A stretch of DNA of 64,000 nucleotides from assembly GCA_900199655.1 (NCBI GenBank), contig FZRE01000010.1:1-64000 (forward strand), written 5' to 3'. The DNA is from Prevotellaceae bacterium KH2P17 (GTDB lineage: Bacteria > Bacteroidota > Bacteroidia > Bacteroidales > Bacteroidaceae). A program made the translations under genes and the position numbers. How positions within the stretch are numbered: position 1 is the stretch's first letter; every line of letters starts with the position of its first letter. Below the pieces are notes generated by a model. That model was not told the DNA's origin. It saw only the letters and a program-made list of their open reading frames with translations, and ran no database searches. This document shows positions 56,701 through 63,942 of the stretch, piece by piece.

Positions 56701-58404
56701 TTTGAGAGTGAGATAACCCTGCGCCCCGACACCACCATCAGCGTGAACCACGGCAAGCATACGCGCCGACTCATGGTTACGGCGCGCACGCAGGACGGCA
56801 GAACCTTCCGCCTGCGTTACCGCAAGGTGAACGACAACACCATCCGCATTATCAATAAGGTAGATACAGTGGTCAGGCTCAAGCTGACCGTTACCCCCAA
56901 GGAGCCCCTCGACGACCAGCGCTGGTACAAGACGGCGCAGAGCGTGGCCCGCGTTTTGATGATGGTTCGCAACATGAGCCTGAGCTACCGCAACCATTAC
57001 TCCATGTCGCTGCCCGGCTTCATGCCCTCTGTAGGCGACGCCTTCGGCCAGTCACGCGGCTCGGGAGTGCTCACGCCGGGCCTCGATTTCGCCTTCGGAC
57101 TTACCGGCGACTCCTACGTGGAGCGTGCCCGCAGCAACGGATGGCTGCTGATGAACGACTCGATAGCAACGCCCGCAGTGAGCAACAAGACCGAAGACCT
57201 GCAGCTGCGCATGACGCTGGAGCCCGTGAAGAACCTCAAGATTGACCTCAACGCTTCGCGAACGCTCACCCGCAACCGCAGTGTGCAGTACATGTATGCC
57301 GGCAATCCCACCACCGAGGGCGGCACCTTTACCATGACAACCATATCCCTGCGCAGCGCCTTCGAGGGCATAGGCAGTGCCTCCGGCGGCTACCGTTCGG
57401 CCAGCTTCGAGCGTTTCTGCCGCTCGCTGCCCGCCTTCCGCAACCGCGTAGAGGCCCAGTATGCCGGTGCCGAGTATCCTGCCGGCACGCCGCTGGCCGG
57501 CTCCGTCTTCAACCCTGCTAACGGAGGAGTGAATCCCTACAGTGCCGACGTGATGATACCGGCCTTCCTTGCCGCCTACACCAGCATGGGGGGCCACTCG
57601 CTGCACATCTTCCCCACGCTCTCGCGGCTGCTGCCCAACTGGACAGTAAGGTACAGCGGGCTCACCCGCCTACCGTGGTTCCGCGACGTGTTCAAGAGCT
57701 TCAACATCAACCACTCCTACAAAAGCATCTACGCCGTGGGTGCCTACAGCTCGTACAGCACCTTCATGGAGCTGATGAACGGCCTCGGTTTCATCACCGA
57801 TGCCACAACGGGTAACCCCGTACCAGGCAGCATGTACAACGTCTCTACGGTGAGTATAAACGAGGCCTTCTCGCCGTTGCTGGGCGTAGACATGACGTTT
57901 GAAAACAACCTTACGGCCAAGCTCGAGTACCGCACCACGCGTGTGCTGGCCCTGAGCATGACGAGCGTGCAGATAAACGAGGCCACCAGCCACGACTGGG
58001 TGCTGGGACTGGGCTACCGGCTCAACGACTTCAACCTCTTTGGCGGCAGCCGGCCGCAGCGTTCACGCAGCCGTTCGCGCCGCGCGGGCAGCACGCAGCA
58101 AACCCAGACAGCTGCCACCGGACGCAGCGGCAGCGGCATTAACCACGACCTGAACCTGCGCCTCGACCTGAGCTACCGCAAGCAGGCATCGCTCAGCCGC
58201 GACATTGCAACCATGACGAGTGCGGCCAGCAGCGGCAATACTGCATTCAAGCTGTCGTTCATAGCCGACTACACGTTCTCCCGACTGCTCACGATGAGCT
58301 TCTATTATGACCGCCAGACCAACAATCCTTTGCTGGCCAGCAGCAGCTATCCCACCACAACGCGCGACTTCGGGCTCAGCCTCAAGTTCTCGCTTACGCG
58401 TTAG
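50785..58404 (+). CDS. sprA: SprA/Sov, outer-membrane translocon of the type IX secretion system
   Basis: A giant 2,539-residue beta-barrel protein that exports T9SS cargo across the outer membrane. An N-terminal hydrophobic segment (SLVMALSVISLAGYALTV) acts as the signal. SprA-family blocks include RIKTQGNAELKFGATFKNID, DGKEDEIIKLVEAGNVSFPS, LGYISLRTSLQSDQVLAIAY, YLDDFENTTNAIDVSIPTEW and LKLSFIADYTFSRLLTMSFY, ending in FGLSLKFSLTR. Two low-complexity insertions stand out: a charged helix near residues 1925-1960 (RRAERQKARAEALKRKAEAR) and an Arg/Ser stretch near 2425-2435. The length is normal for the family (about 2,400). No other T9SS genes are in the window. Confidence 0.96.
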   Translation: MKIRQKIGSLVMALSVISLAGYALTVPYLQDDRTRRQQHDNRGNVGRPRTDDTIHVSAQPLLDNEDSIPDSLLHTRWKIQRTTPITIGDLDQNATDLKRPDNMKYDVVYNDTLDRYIIGNKIGNTWIAAPIMMTPEEYRRWSEKRERDAYFRSQNSEIYERKGKEKFDFTDMHFDLGPAEKIFGPGGVRIKTQGNAELKFGATFKNIDNPSLPIRNRKTTTMDFDEKINLNVNGKVGDKVNMNLNYNTDATFDFDAQNLKLKYDGKEDEIIKLVEAGNVSFPSNSSLVKGASSLFGIRTDLQFGKLKLQAVASQKKSSTKSVSSKGGVQVTPFEIDAANYEENRHFFLSQYFRDKYDAAMRTLPNLMTGVKINRVEVWVTNKTGTTTNTRNIVALTDLGENGRVSNPMWAVSGAAVPSNNANSEYATMVGSYASARDIDATSTTLDGAGLTGGADYEKLERARLLSSSEYEVNQALGYISLRTSLQSDQVLAIAYEYTYGGNTYQVGEFASDITDTNQALFVKSLKNTSNNPRQGNWGLMMKNVYYLASSVERDKFRLDVKFQSDTAGVYLTYIPEQQVKSQPIIRLLGADRLDNNNKAHPNGYFDFVEGYTVSDGRVFFPVAEPFGSYLYNYLTGQGVAADQARRYAFTELYDSTKTVAKQIAEKNKYVLMGQYRGTSANVISLGAYNAPQGSVVVTAGGVTLTEGSDYSVDYNAGEVTILNQSIIDAGTAVNVSLESNTDYAQQRKTMFGLNWEYDFSRNFQLSGTIQHLSEQALTSKVNMGSEPLNNTLWGVNLNWKKESQWLTNVLDKIPFLHLTQPSQISFNAEFAQLIAGRSHGTQDNASYLDDFENTTNAIDVSIPTEWIISSVPSMFPEHNDKTTLQSGYNRSLLAWYNIDPLFTRRSSSLTPGHIKSDLDQLSNHLVREVPVRELYPYRDQSSYNGAVSTLPILNLAYYPNERGPYNFNPDLNGDGTLNNPAAHWGGMMRKLNTNDFETANVEYIEFWLMDPFVYTNRQADAADYGGDFYINLGEVSEDVLRDGKKFYESGMPVDGSQSFTTTQWGKIPTQPTVTYAFATTSGSRQLQDVGFNGLTDAEEQNHQAYQDFLTQIQGKVSPVVFDSIFNDPANDDYHYFRGSDYDQMQASILRRYKYINNPQGNSPATDERTESYDTSYKTTPDVEDINQDYTLNEYEKYYQYRVSIRPADMVVGRNYIVDKRVAKPSLRNGHNDEQVTWYQFRIPLEEYERRVGAITDFTSIRFMRMFLTGFRHPVVMRFGSLDLVRGEWRVYEQPLDNSASQSGTMTASEVNLEENSDKTPVNYVLPPGIRRAQDPTQPQLVESNEQSLDIMVKGMGTGESKAVYKNTTLDLRQYKRMQMFVHANAMEQNTTNLQDNQLAVFIRLGSDYKSNYYEYEIPLKLTPPYNNYDRYSTADREKVWPRDNMLDIPLRLFTALKKARNIARAQGQASYNRPYSAYDDERPNNKISIVGNPTLGEVKTMMIGVRNISGDIKDGEVWVNELRLKDYNNEGGWAAQGNLNVQLSDFGTLNAQGRYMTSGFGGIEEGVAQRSNDDYKTYSVTANLELGKFFPDKAKVTAPLYYSVTKEETRPKYNPLDTDMLLDDALDGAASRTERDSIESIAVTKTTNTNFSLSNVRVGIQTKRHPMPYDPANFAFSYSHSHRYTSGETTVYEKEDNWRGAMNYNWTPVYKAWEPFGKIKNRSRWLDIFRRFGLNWLPQNVGFDTEITRSYYELQERDMENLTGSSLPLTFSSQFLWNRELSLRWDLTRNLHMNFQSATHAEIEEPYTPVNKDLYPDSYSAWKDSVRTSLRHLGTPLDYNQTFTLSYQLPLNLVPAFDWMNANANYTATYNWVRGTDLDDGTSLGNTITNNRDLNVNANFDLERLYNHIPFLRKTNERFNRETSNAELQQRRAERQKARAEALKRKAEARKNGTAGDPTEQQKKALPMNKRSFESEITLRPDTTISVNHGKHTRRLMVTARTQDGRTFRLRYRKVNDNTIRIINKVDTVVRLKLTVTPKEPLDDQRWYKTAQSVARVLMMVRNMSLSYRNHYSMSLPGFMPSVGDAFGQSRGSGVLTPGLDFAFGLTGDSYVERARSNGWLLMNDSIATPAVSNKTEDLQLRMTLEPVKNLKIDLNASRTLTRNRSVQYMYAGNPTTEGGTFTMTTISLRSAFEGIGSASGGYRSASFERFCRSLPAFRNRVEAQYAGAEYPAGTPLAGSVFNPANGGVNPYSADVMIPAFLAAYTSMGGHSLHIFPTLSRLLPNWTVRYSGLTRLPWFRDVFKSFNINHSYKSIYAVGAYSSYSTFMELMNGLGFITDATTGNPVPGSMYNVSTVSINEAFSPLLGVDMTFENNLTAKLEYRTTRVLALSMTSVQINEATSHDWVLGLGYRLNDFNLFGGSRPQRSRSRSRRAGSTQQTQTAATGRSGSGINHDLNLRLDLSYRKQASLSRDIATMTSAASSGNTAFKLSFIADYTFSRLLTMSFYYDRQTNNPLLASSSYPTTTRDFGLSLKFSLTR

Positions 58405-58437
58405 CACTTCTCTTGCCCTGTACAAGCTGTTTGGTAA

Positions 58438-59280
58438 TAGGAACCGCTCAAGCCCCTCGGAAGGCACTTTTACTTTGTTGTTTAAATGCAGCAGCGGTTG
58501 TTCCTTTAGAAGGAGAGAGGCTTGGTGTGGCGTGCGAGTGGTTCCTCCCCTTGGAAAGGGGAGGTTAGGAGGGGATGATTTTGCAGGCCGCAGGCTGATA
58601 ATTCACAATTCATAATTCACAATTCATAAGTTGGGAAGGGATGATTTCCGCAACAAGTTGTAATCAGCACGGTACGTGGTCATCCCCTCCTCCGCCTCCC
58701 CTTTCCAAGGGGAGGATACTGGTTTGCCTTTTTGCAAACCGTTACTTGTTCGTTTCCACAATGCAGCAAGCCTGCAACAGCGAAAAAATTACTCTGTTAC
58801 TCTGTCTTTAAAAATCAGCAACCAACCAGCAGCAAGCATGTAGCAGGAGGAAAATTACTTTGTTACTCTGTCTTTAAAAACCAGCAGCAGTCCGGCAGGA
58901 AACATGCAGCAGCGGTTCCTCCCCTTAGAAAGGGGAGGTTAGGAGGGGATGATATCTTAAGCAACATTGCTGATATTTGCCACGTGGTCATCCCCTCCTC
59001 CGCCTCCCCTTTCCAAGGGGAGGATACCGGTTTGTCTCTTCGCAACTCGTTGCTTACCCGCTCCTGCTAAACAGCAAACCCGCAGCAGCAGAAAAAATAC
59101 TCTGTTACTCTGTCTTTAAAAATAAGCAACCAACCAGCAGCAAGCATGTAGCAGGAGGAAAAACACTCTGTTACTTTGTCTTTAAAAATCAGCAGCAAGC
59201 CGGCAGCAAACATGCAGCAAAAGGGTGAAAAACACTTGCCTACTCCGTCTCCAAAAAGCACCAACGGAGTAAGGAAAATT
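58438..59280. repeat. Repeat island 4 (inverted composite R1-R2 copies)
   Basis: R2 occurs at 58544-58578, 58680-58715, 58918-58952 and 58988-59023. R1 occurs in reverse orientation at 58783-58812, 58851-58877, 59092-59118 and 59158-59186, with a decayed copy at 59227-59256. An AT-rich motif at 58602-58630 is the reverse of the one in island 1. A degenerate half of a T22-A element (CTCAAGCCCCTCGG and an AGGCACTTTTACTTT arm) sits at 58438-58476. The repeated R1 translates to LCYSVFKN in one frame, giving false small reading frames. Confidence 0.85.
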
Positions 59281-59296
59281 CTTCTGCCGGCTTGGA

Positions 59297-59369
59297 GGTA
59301 TCTATCAAGTCCCTTGACCGATACCTTCAAGGCGCTTGACCGATACCTTCAAGAGGCTTGAAGGATAGC
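59297..59369. repeat. T22-A element copy 5
   Basis: The palindromes are at 59304-59318, 59326-59340 and 59348-59362, with a pitch of 22. The first two have one or two mismatches (ending TTGAC). The outer arms GGAGGTATC and GGATAGCTCC are inverted. Confidence 0.88.
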
Positions 59370-59541
59370 TCCAAGAAAACGGGGTGCGTGCGTGATGCTG
59401 CCTATATGCCTGTTTTTGCTTTTTTAGCTTATGGCTGCAAGGCCTCCGCACAGGGCGTTTGGACCTGCTCCCAGCAACGAACAAGAGGGCGAAGGGGATA
59501 CTTTAATGGCCGCGAACGTAGGTTTTCTTGATAAAAATCAG

Positions 59542-59549
59542 TAATTTTG
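59542..59549 (+). promoter_or_regulatory. Promoter -7 motif just before PH-like gene
   Basis: TAATTTTG ends eight bases before the ATG at 59558, so the leader would be very short or absent. Confidence 0.55.
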
Positions 59550-59557
59550 CAACCGAT

Positions 59558-59968
59558 ATGAACAGACTCTTTCACCGCCGCTTCACCTTAGGGGCCAAGT
59601 GTGGCATCACGCTCTGCGTGCTCCTGTGCTGCTACTTCTTCTGGCAGAAGATGGCCTTGCCGGCCGCCGTGCTCATGGTGGTAACGGTTGTGATGGTGGA
59701 ACGCGTCATCCATTCGACCTATACGTTCGCCGACGGCGAGCTGATTGTAGACCGCGGACGCTTTGCCCGGCGGCTCTGCATACGCACGGGCGACATCGTG
59801 AAGTGCACTCCCATGCGGTCGGTTTTCGGCCTCTCGCACTACTTGCTGCTGCAGTACGGCGCCGGACATCTGCTGGCCGTGCAGCCCGAAGACGAGAAGG
59901 CCTTTGTCCGCGAGTGGCAGAAGCGGCTGCCGGCCGAGGCCGGCGCACAGCCCGACGGTGAGCCGTAG
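59558..59968 (+). CDS. Small membrane protein with bacterial PH-like domain
   Basis: A 136-residue protein with two adjacent membrane segments near the N-terminus (CGITLCVLLCCYFFWQ and LPAAVLMVVTVVMVERVI). A soluble part follows that resembles bacterial PH domains (YTFADGELIVDRGRFARRLC, IRTGDIVKCTPMRSVFGLS, LAVQPEDEKAFVREWQKRL). The role is unknown. The gene after it, 42 bases downstream, encodes a PBP4-type peptidase on the same strand, so the two may be co-expressed. The start at 59558 follows the promoter motif; an upstream ATG at 59528 lies before the promoter. Confidence 0.75.
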   Translation: MNRLFHRRFTLGAKCGITLCVLLCCYFFWQKMALPAAVLMVVTVVMVERVIHSTYTFADGELIVDRGRFARRLCIRTGDIVKCTPMRSVFGLSHYLLLQYGAGHLLAVQPEDEKAFVREWQKRLPAEAGAQPDGEP

Positions 59969-60010
59969 CCCCGCTGCCGGCACGGCGCATAAACGAAATA
60001 CAAGTAGATT

Positions 60011-61267
60011 ATGAGATTTTTGAGATATATCCTGCTGCTCTTCTGCATGGCTGCCATGCCCTGCATGGCGCAGATTGAGGAGACGGTAGTTGACGTAGAC
60101 GACAGCAACGTGGCCGATTCGGCCATGATAGACTCCGTGGCCCGCGACAGCATTCAGCTGCCTTGGCCGCAGTCGGTGCAGGCTCACATCGGCCGACTGC
60201 TGCAGAGCGACATGTTTGAAACCAGCCAGGTGGGCCTCATGGTCTTCGACCTGGATGCCGATTCGGCTATCTTCCGCTTCAACGAGCAGCAGTTGTTGCG
60301 CCCTGCTTCTACCATGAAGGTGGTTACGGCCATAGCTGCCATCGACCGCCTCGGCGGCTCCTACCAGTTCAAGACCGAGCTTTGCTATACGGGAAAGATA
60401 GAAAACGGCACCCTGACGGGCGACGTTTACTGCGTGGGGGGCATGGACCCGCGCTTCAACAGCGACGATATGAATGCCTTTGTTGAGGCTATCCGCAAGA
60501 TGGGGGTTGACACCATTCGCGGCCGCCTCTATGCCGACAAGAGCATGAAGGACCTCAACCTGCTGGGCGAAGGCTGGTGTTGGGACGACGACAACCCCGT
60601 GCTTACGCCGCTGCTCTACGGCCGCAAGGACAAGTTCATGGACCGTTTCGAGCAGCAGTTGCGCGATGCAGGCATCGTGGTGGAGGCCTTTTCGGCCTCC
60701 GGACGCAAGCCGGAAGATGCCTACTGCATCGTTTCGCGCTACCATACCATGGACCAGGTGCTCATGCCTATGCTCAAGGAGAGCGACAACCTCTATGCCG
60801 AGGCCATGTTCTACCAGCTGGCCGCCAGCGCAGGCAGTCGTCCGGCAACGGCCAAGGACGCCCGGGCAGCGGTCAAGAGGCTCATCAACAAGATTGGACT
60901 TGACCCCTCCCGGTACAAGATAGCCGACGGGTCAGGCCTCTCCTTGTATAATTACGTGAGCGCGGAACTGGAGGTCAGGCTGCTGCGTTATGCCTACCAG
61001 AACCGCAACATCTACCTGCATCTGCAGCCGGCGCTGCCCGAGGCGGGCGTTGACGGCACGCTGCACTCGCGCATGCAGGGCTCTTTCACCCGCGGCAACG
61101 TGCGGGCCAAGACCGGCACTGTTACCGGTATAAGCAGCCTGGCGGGCTATTGCCGTGCCTCGAACGGCCACATGCTCTGCTTTGCCATCATCAACCAAGG
61201 GCTCTTACATGGTAAAAACGGACGCGCGTTCCAGGACCGCGTGTGCGAGATACTGTGTGCCCCGTGA
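60011..61267 (+). CDS. dacB: D-alanyl-D-alanine carboxypeptidase/endopeptidase (PBP4 family)
   Basis: A 418-residue periplasmic peptidase that trims peptidoglycan stem peptides or cross-links. The signal peptide is YILLLFCMAAMPCMAQ. The three penicillin-binding motifs are present: SxxK in RPASTMKVV (Ser100), SxN in LKESDNLYAEAM and KTG in RAKTGTVTGISS. It is shorter than E. coli PBP4 (477), probably from smaller insert domains. An mscS-type gene follows 69 bases downstream. Confidence 0.93.
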   Translation: MRFLRYILLLFCMAAMPCMAQIEETVVDVDDSNVADSAMIDSVARDSIQLPWPQSVQAHIGRLLQSDMFETSQVGLMVFDLDADSAIFRFNEQQLLRPASTMKVVTAIAAIDRLGGSYQFKTELCYTGKIENGTLTGDVYCVGGMDPRFNSDDMNAFVEAIRKMGVDTIRGRLYADKSMKDLNLLGEGWCWDDDNPVLTPLLYGRKDKFMDRFEQQLRDAGIVVEAFSASGRKPEDAYCIVSRYHTMDQVLMPMLKESDNLYAEAMFYQLAASAGSRPATAKDARAAVKRLINKIGLDPSRYKIADGSGLSLYNYVSAELEVRLLRYAYQNRNIYLHLQPALPEAGVDGTLHSRMQGSFTRGNVRAKTGTVTGISSLAGYCRASNGHMLCFAIINQGLLHGKNGRAFQDRVCEILCAP

Positions 61268-61336
61268 GGCTGATGGCGGCTTGCGGCGGGCGCCGTAGGC
61301 ACGGACAAGAATGTTAACCTGTAGTTTCAACAGCTT

Positions 61337-62446
61337 ATGGACGCAATAAAAGTATTGATAGAGAACATCATCCGCGCCTGCGGAGTGAGTGGGGGAGCGG
61401 TTCCGGTGGTACGTCATGTGGCGCTGGCTGTGGTGGCCGTGCTGCTGGCCTGGCTGGCCGAGGCTCTCTGCCGCAGGCTGCTCGTGCCCCTGGTACGCCG
61501 CATCACGAGCCGCACTGCCGTGACCTGGGACGACGTTCTCTTCTCTGACAAGGTGCTGCTGGCCTTCTGTCGCGTGGTTCCTGCCGTGGTTATATGGCAG
61601 CTGTTGCCGCTGGTGTTCTATCAGTTCCCCACCGCGCGTGAGGTCATCTCACGCCTCACGGCTATCTACATCACCATAGCTACGGCTCACCTGTTCGTGG
61701 TTTTCATCAACACTTTTAAGAATCTGGACACTGGCCACGGCACTAACACCCGCCAGTACATGCAGACTTTCTGCGGCGTATTGAAGATATTGCTGCTCTT
61801 TGTGGCTGCTATCGTGGTGGTGGCCATTGCCATCAACAGGAGCCCTATGACGCTCCTGGCCGGTCTGGGCGCCACTTCGGCCATACTGATGCTGGTTTTC
61901 AAGGACACCATCGAGGGCCTGGTGGCCGGCGTAAGACTGACGAGCAACGACATGCTGCACGTGGGTGACTGGATTACCGTGCCCGCTGCAGGGGCCGACG
62001 GAACTGTAGAAGAGATGACCCTGACCACGGTCAAGATACGCAACTTTGACAATACCATCATCACGGTGTCGCCTACGGCACTGGTGAGCGGTTCGTTCCG
62101 CAACTGGATTGGCATGCAGCAGAGCCCCGGCAGGCGTGTAAGCCGCAAGCTGCTGTTCGATGTCCGCAGCATTCACTTTACCGATGAGGGCACTACCAAC
62201 ATGACTCTGTTCCGCCAGGCCGTGGAGGATTACCTGCAGGAAAACGAGCTCCTGAACCACGACATGCTCATGATGGTGCGCCAGCTGGAGGTTACCCAGT
62301 ACGGCATACCGCTGGAGCTGTACTTCTTTCTCAAGGAAAAAGCGTGGAAAGAGTACGAACATCAGCTGGCCGCTATCGTGGAGCACGTGGCGGCCATGAC
62401 ACCGGCTTACGGGCTGCGGCTGGCCGCTCCCGTGCGTACGGCGTAA
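61337..62446 (+). CDS. MscS-family mechanosensitive channel (YbdG-like)
   Basis: A 369-residue inner-membrane channel that opens under membrane tension to release solutes after osmotic downshock. About four or five N-terminal hydrophobic segments are seen. The pore-lining helix and beta domain are recognisable in LLAGLGATSAILMLVFKDTI, EGLVAGVRLTSNDMLHVGDW and VKIRNFDNTIITVSPTALVS. The length and the insertion after the beta domain resemble YbdG-type members rather than minimal MscS. It follows dacB on the same strand. Confidence 0.92.
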   Translation: MDAIKVLIENIIRACGVSGGAVPVVRHVALAVVAVLLAWLAEALCRRLLVPLVRRITSRTAVTWDDVLFSDKVLLAFCRVVPAVVIWQLLPLVFYQFPTAREVISRLTAIYITIATAHLFVVFINTFKNLDTGHGTNTRQYMQTFCGVLKILLLFVAAIVVVAIAINRSPMTLLAGLGATSAILMLVFKDTIEGLVAGVRLTSNDMLHVGDWITVPAAGADGTVEEMTLTTVKIRNFDNTIITVSPTALVSGSFRNWIGMQQSPGRRVSRKLLFDVRSIHFTDEGTTNMTLFRQAVEDYLQENELLNHDMLMMVRQLEVTQYGIPLELYFFLKEKAWKEYEHQLAAIVEHVAAMTPAYGLRLAAPVRTA

Positions 62447-62478
62447 GAGCAGGGCGGCCCGGAGGCCGCACCTGCGGT

Positions 62479-62871
62479 TTACTTCTTGGCAGGTTTCTCC
62501 CTGCGGAAGGTCTCCGACTTAATCGTCAGGGCGCTCTCCTTGGTGTCGAGCATGGCGTCCTCCGTTACGGGAGCATCGATGCCGGGGCGTTGTAGCGACA
62601 GGGCAGCAATGCCTTCGCCCTTCTGCACCAGCTCCCAATGGTCGTATTCCTTGGCCATGTTCTTGGTTTTGGCGGTGCCGTCGGCATTGAGCGTTATCAC
62701 TTTTGAGCCGTCAAAGCTCTTGTAGTCGCCGGCGTTGGCTTTCATGAAGGCCGTGTCTATGGGCTCACTTTCGGCCTCCGCAGGTTGCGGGGCGGCCGGA
62801 GTCTTCCCGCCGCCGCATGCTGACAGCGCCAGCAAGGCTGCTGCCGCAAAGCTGTAAAATGCTTTTTTCAT
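62479..62871 (-). CDS. Small lipoprotein, NlpE-like
   Basis: A 130-residue lipoprotein with the signal FAAAALLALSACGGG (lipobox LSAC, cysteine at residue 19). The mature part holds a lipocalin-like strand pattern (YKSFDGSKVITLNADGTAKT, YDHWELVQKGEGIAALSLQR), which recalls copper-resistance NlpE/DUF4488-type domains; the assignment is tentative. It is monocistronic and converges on the mscS gene. A TATTTTTG promoter lies at 62905-62898. Confidence 0.8.
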   Translation of the reverse strand: MKKAFYSFAAAALLALSACGGGKTPAAPQPAEAESEPIDTAFMKANAGDYKSFDGSKVITLNADGTAKTKNMAKEYDHWELVQKGEGIAALSLQRPGIDAPVTEDAMLDTKESALTIKSETFRREKPAKK

Positions 62872-62897
62872 ATTGCTGTAGGTTGGTTATGCTGGGG

Positions 62898-62905
62898 CAA
62901 AAATA
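62898..62905 (-). promoter_or_regulatory. Promoter -7 motif of lipoprotein gene
   Basis: The minus strand reads TATTTTTG, 27 bases before the ATG. Confidence 0.6.
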
Positions 62906-63094
62906 TAAAATAAAGCCCTGCGGACAAAACGAAACGTGGCTTTTATGTTATTTTAAGAGAGCCTGCGCAGCCTCCGCCCGGGCCGCTGCAGCACCGTGAG
63001 AACCCGGTCTGCAGACGCGTGCCGGCGGCTAATTGCAATCATCACAAAATGAAAAAAAATACAGTCAAGGCGTTCGGCGCATTGTTTTTTTTCG

Positions 63095-63102
63095 TATCTT
63101 TG
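63095..63102 (+). promoter_or_regulatory. Promoter -7 motif of ferritin gene
   Basis: TATCTTTG lies 33 bases before the ferritin ATG (63136), which rules out the longer reading frame from 63019. Confidence 0.65.
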
Positions 63103-63135
63103 TTGTCGGAAGTAAACCAATTTACATACATCATT

Positions 63136-63618
63136 ATGATATCAAACGCTTTACAGGATGCCCTGAACGGGCAAATCGTTAACGAGATTTTCTCGGCTAA
63201 CATGTATCTATCTATGTCTTTCTACTTTGAACAGGAAGGTTTCGACGGCTTCTCCAACTGGATGAAGAAGCAGTCGGCAGAAGAAATGGACCACGCCTAC
63301 CAAATGGCAAGCTACGTCATCAAGCGCGGCGGCACCGCCGTTGTGGGCCAGATTCCTGCCGTAAAGCAGACTTGGAACTCTCCGCTCGATGCCTTCGAGG
63401 ATGCCTACAAGCACGAGTGCCACGTGAGCAAGCTCATTGACAAGCTGCTGGACCAGGCAGTTGCCGAGGGCGACAAGGCCACAGAGGACTTCCTCTGGCA
63501 GTTTGTACGCGAGCAGGTAGAGGAAGAAGCCACCGCCAGCGGCATCGTTGACCGCATCAAACGCATGGGCGACAGCGCCATCTTCAATCTCGACGAGCAG
63601 TACGGCAAGCGCGCCTGA
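63136..63618 (+). CDS. ftn: Ferritin
   Basis: A 160-residue iron-storage protein forming 24-subunit shells. The ferroxidase ligands align with bacterial ferritin: E17 (IVNEIFSANMYLS), E50 and H53 (SAEEMDHAYQM), E94-equivalent (AYKHECHVSKL) and the glutamates in EQVEEEATASGIVD. No haem-binding methionine pattern of bacterioferritin is seen. The start at 63136 (MISNALQDALNGQ) is the family start and follows the promoter. It is monocistronic with its own terminator. Confidence 0.97.
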   Translation: MISNALQDALNGQIVNEIFSANMYLSMSFYFEQEGFDGFSNWMKKQSAEEMDHAYQMASYVIKRGGTAVVGQIPAVKQTWNSPLDAFEDAYKHECHVSKLIDKLLDQAVAEGDKATEDFLWQFVREQVEEEATASGIVDRIKRMGDSAIFNLDEQYGKRA

Positions 63619-63644
63619 CGACGCATCTTGCCACCAGAACATAG

Positions 63645-63670
63645 GGGGACGGGCCGCAGGGCTCGTCCCC
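63645..63670 (+). terminator. Ferritin terminator
   Basis: GGGGACG pairs with CGTCCCC around a GC-rich loop and is followed by TTTTT. It lies 27 bases after the stop. Confidence 0.85.
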
Positions 63671-63716
63671 TTTTTAGTTGTTGCCGTCCGTCCGTTGCCC
63701 GAGTAAGGGTGGCGGA

Positions 63717-63789
63717 GCTATCGTTCAAGGCGCTTGAAGCTATGCTTCAACGTCCTTGAACGATAGCTTCAAGCGCCTTGAACGGCATC
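63717..63789. repeat. T22-A element copy 6
   Basis: The palindromes are at 63724-63738, 63746-63760 and 63768-63782, with a pitch of 22. The left arm is CGGAGCTATCG and the right arm CGGCATCTTCGG. It lies between two converging genes. Confidence 0.92.
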
Positions 63790-63886
63790 TTCGGCAATAC
63801 GACGGATGCCTGTTGGGGCAACAGGCTGTTATACAGAGACTTATGAGAGCATGCCGGCTGCGGTGCAAGTTGCAGTATAGGCAATG

Positions 63887-63919
63887 AAAAAGGCGAACCT
63901 CCGGGAGGCTCGCCTTTTT
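63887..63919 (-). terminator. Terminator of the gene at the right edge
   Basis: AAAAAGGCGAACCTCC pairs with GGAGGCTCGCCTTTTT with one mismatch. It is symmetric, so it can act on both strands. Confidence 0.85.
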
Positions 63920-63942
63920 CGTATCATGTGGCGGGTTGTGCT

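Noticed and set aside
50785..58404. Gliding-motility adhesin rather than secretion translocon
   Set aside because: Length, family blocks and linkage to ruvA point to SprA/Sov; the name 'cell surface protein' is historical.
58732..59228. Small reading frames with a repeated peptide LCYSVFKN
   Set aside because: They are translations of the R1 repeat; the same peptide appears on either strand wherever R1 occurs, and no start or ribosome site is conserved.
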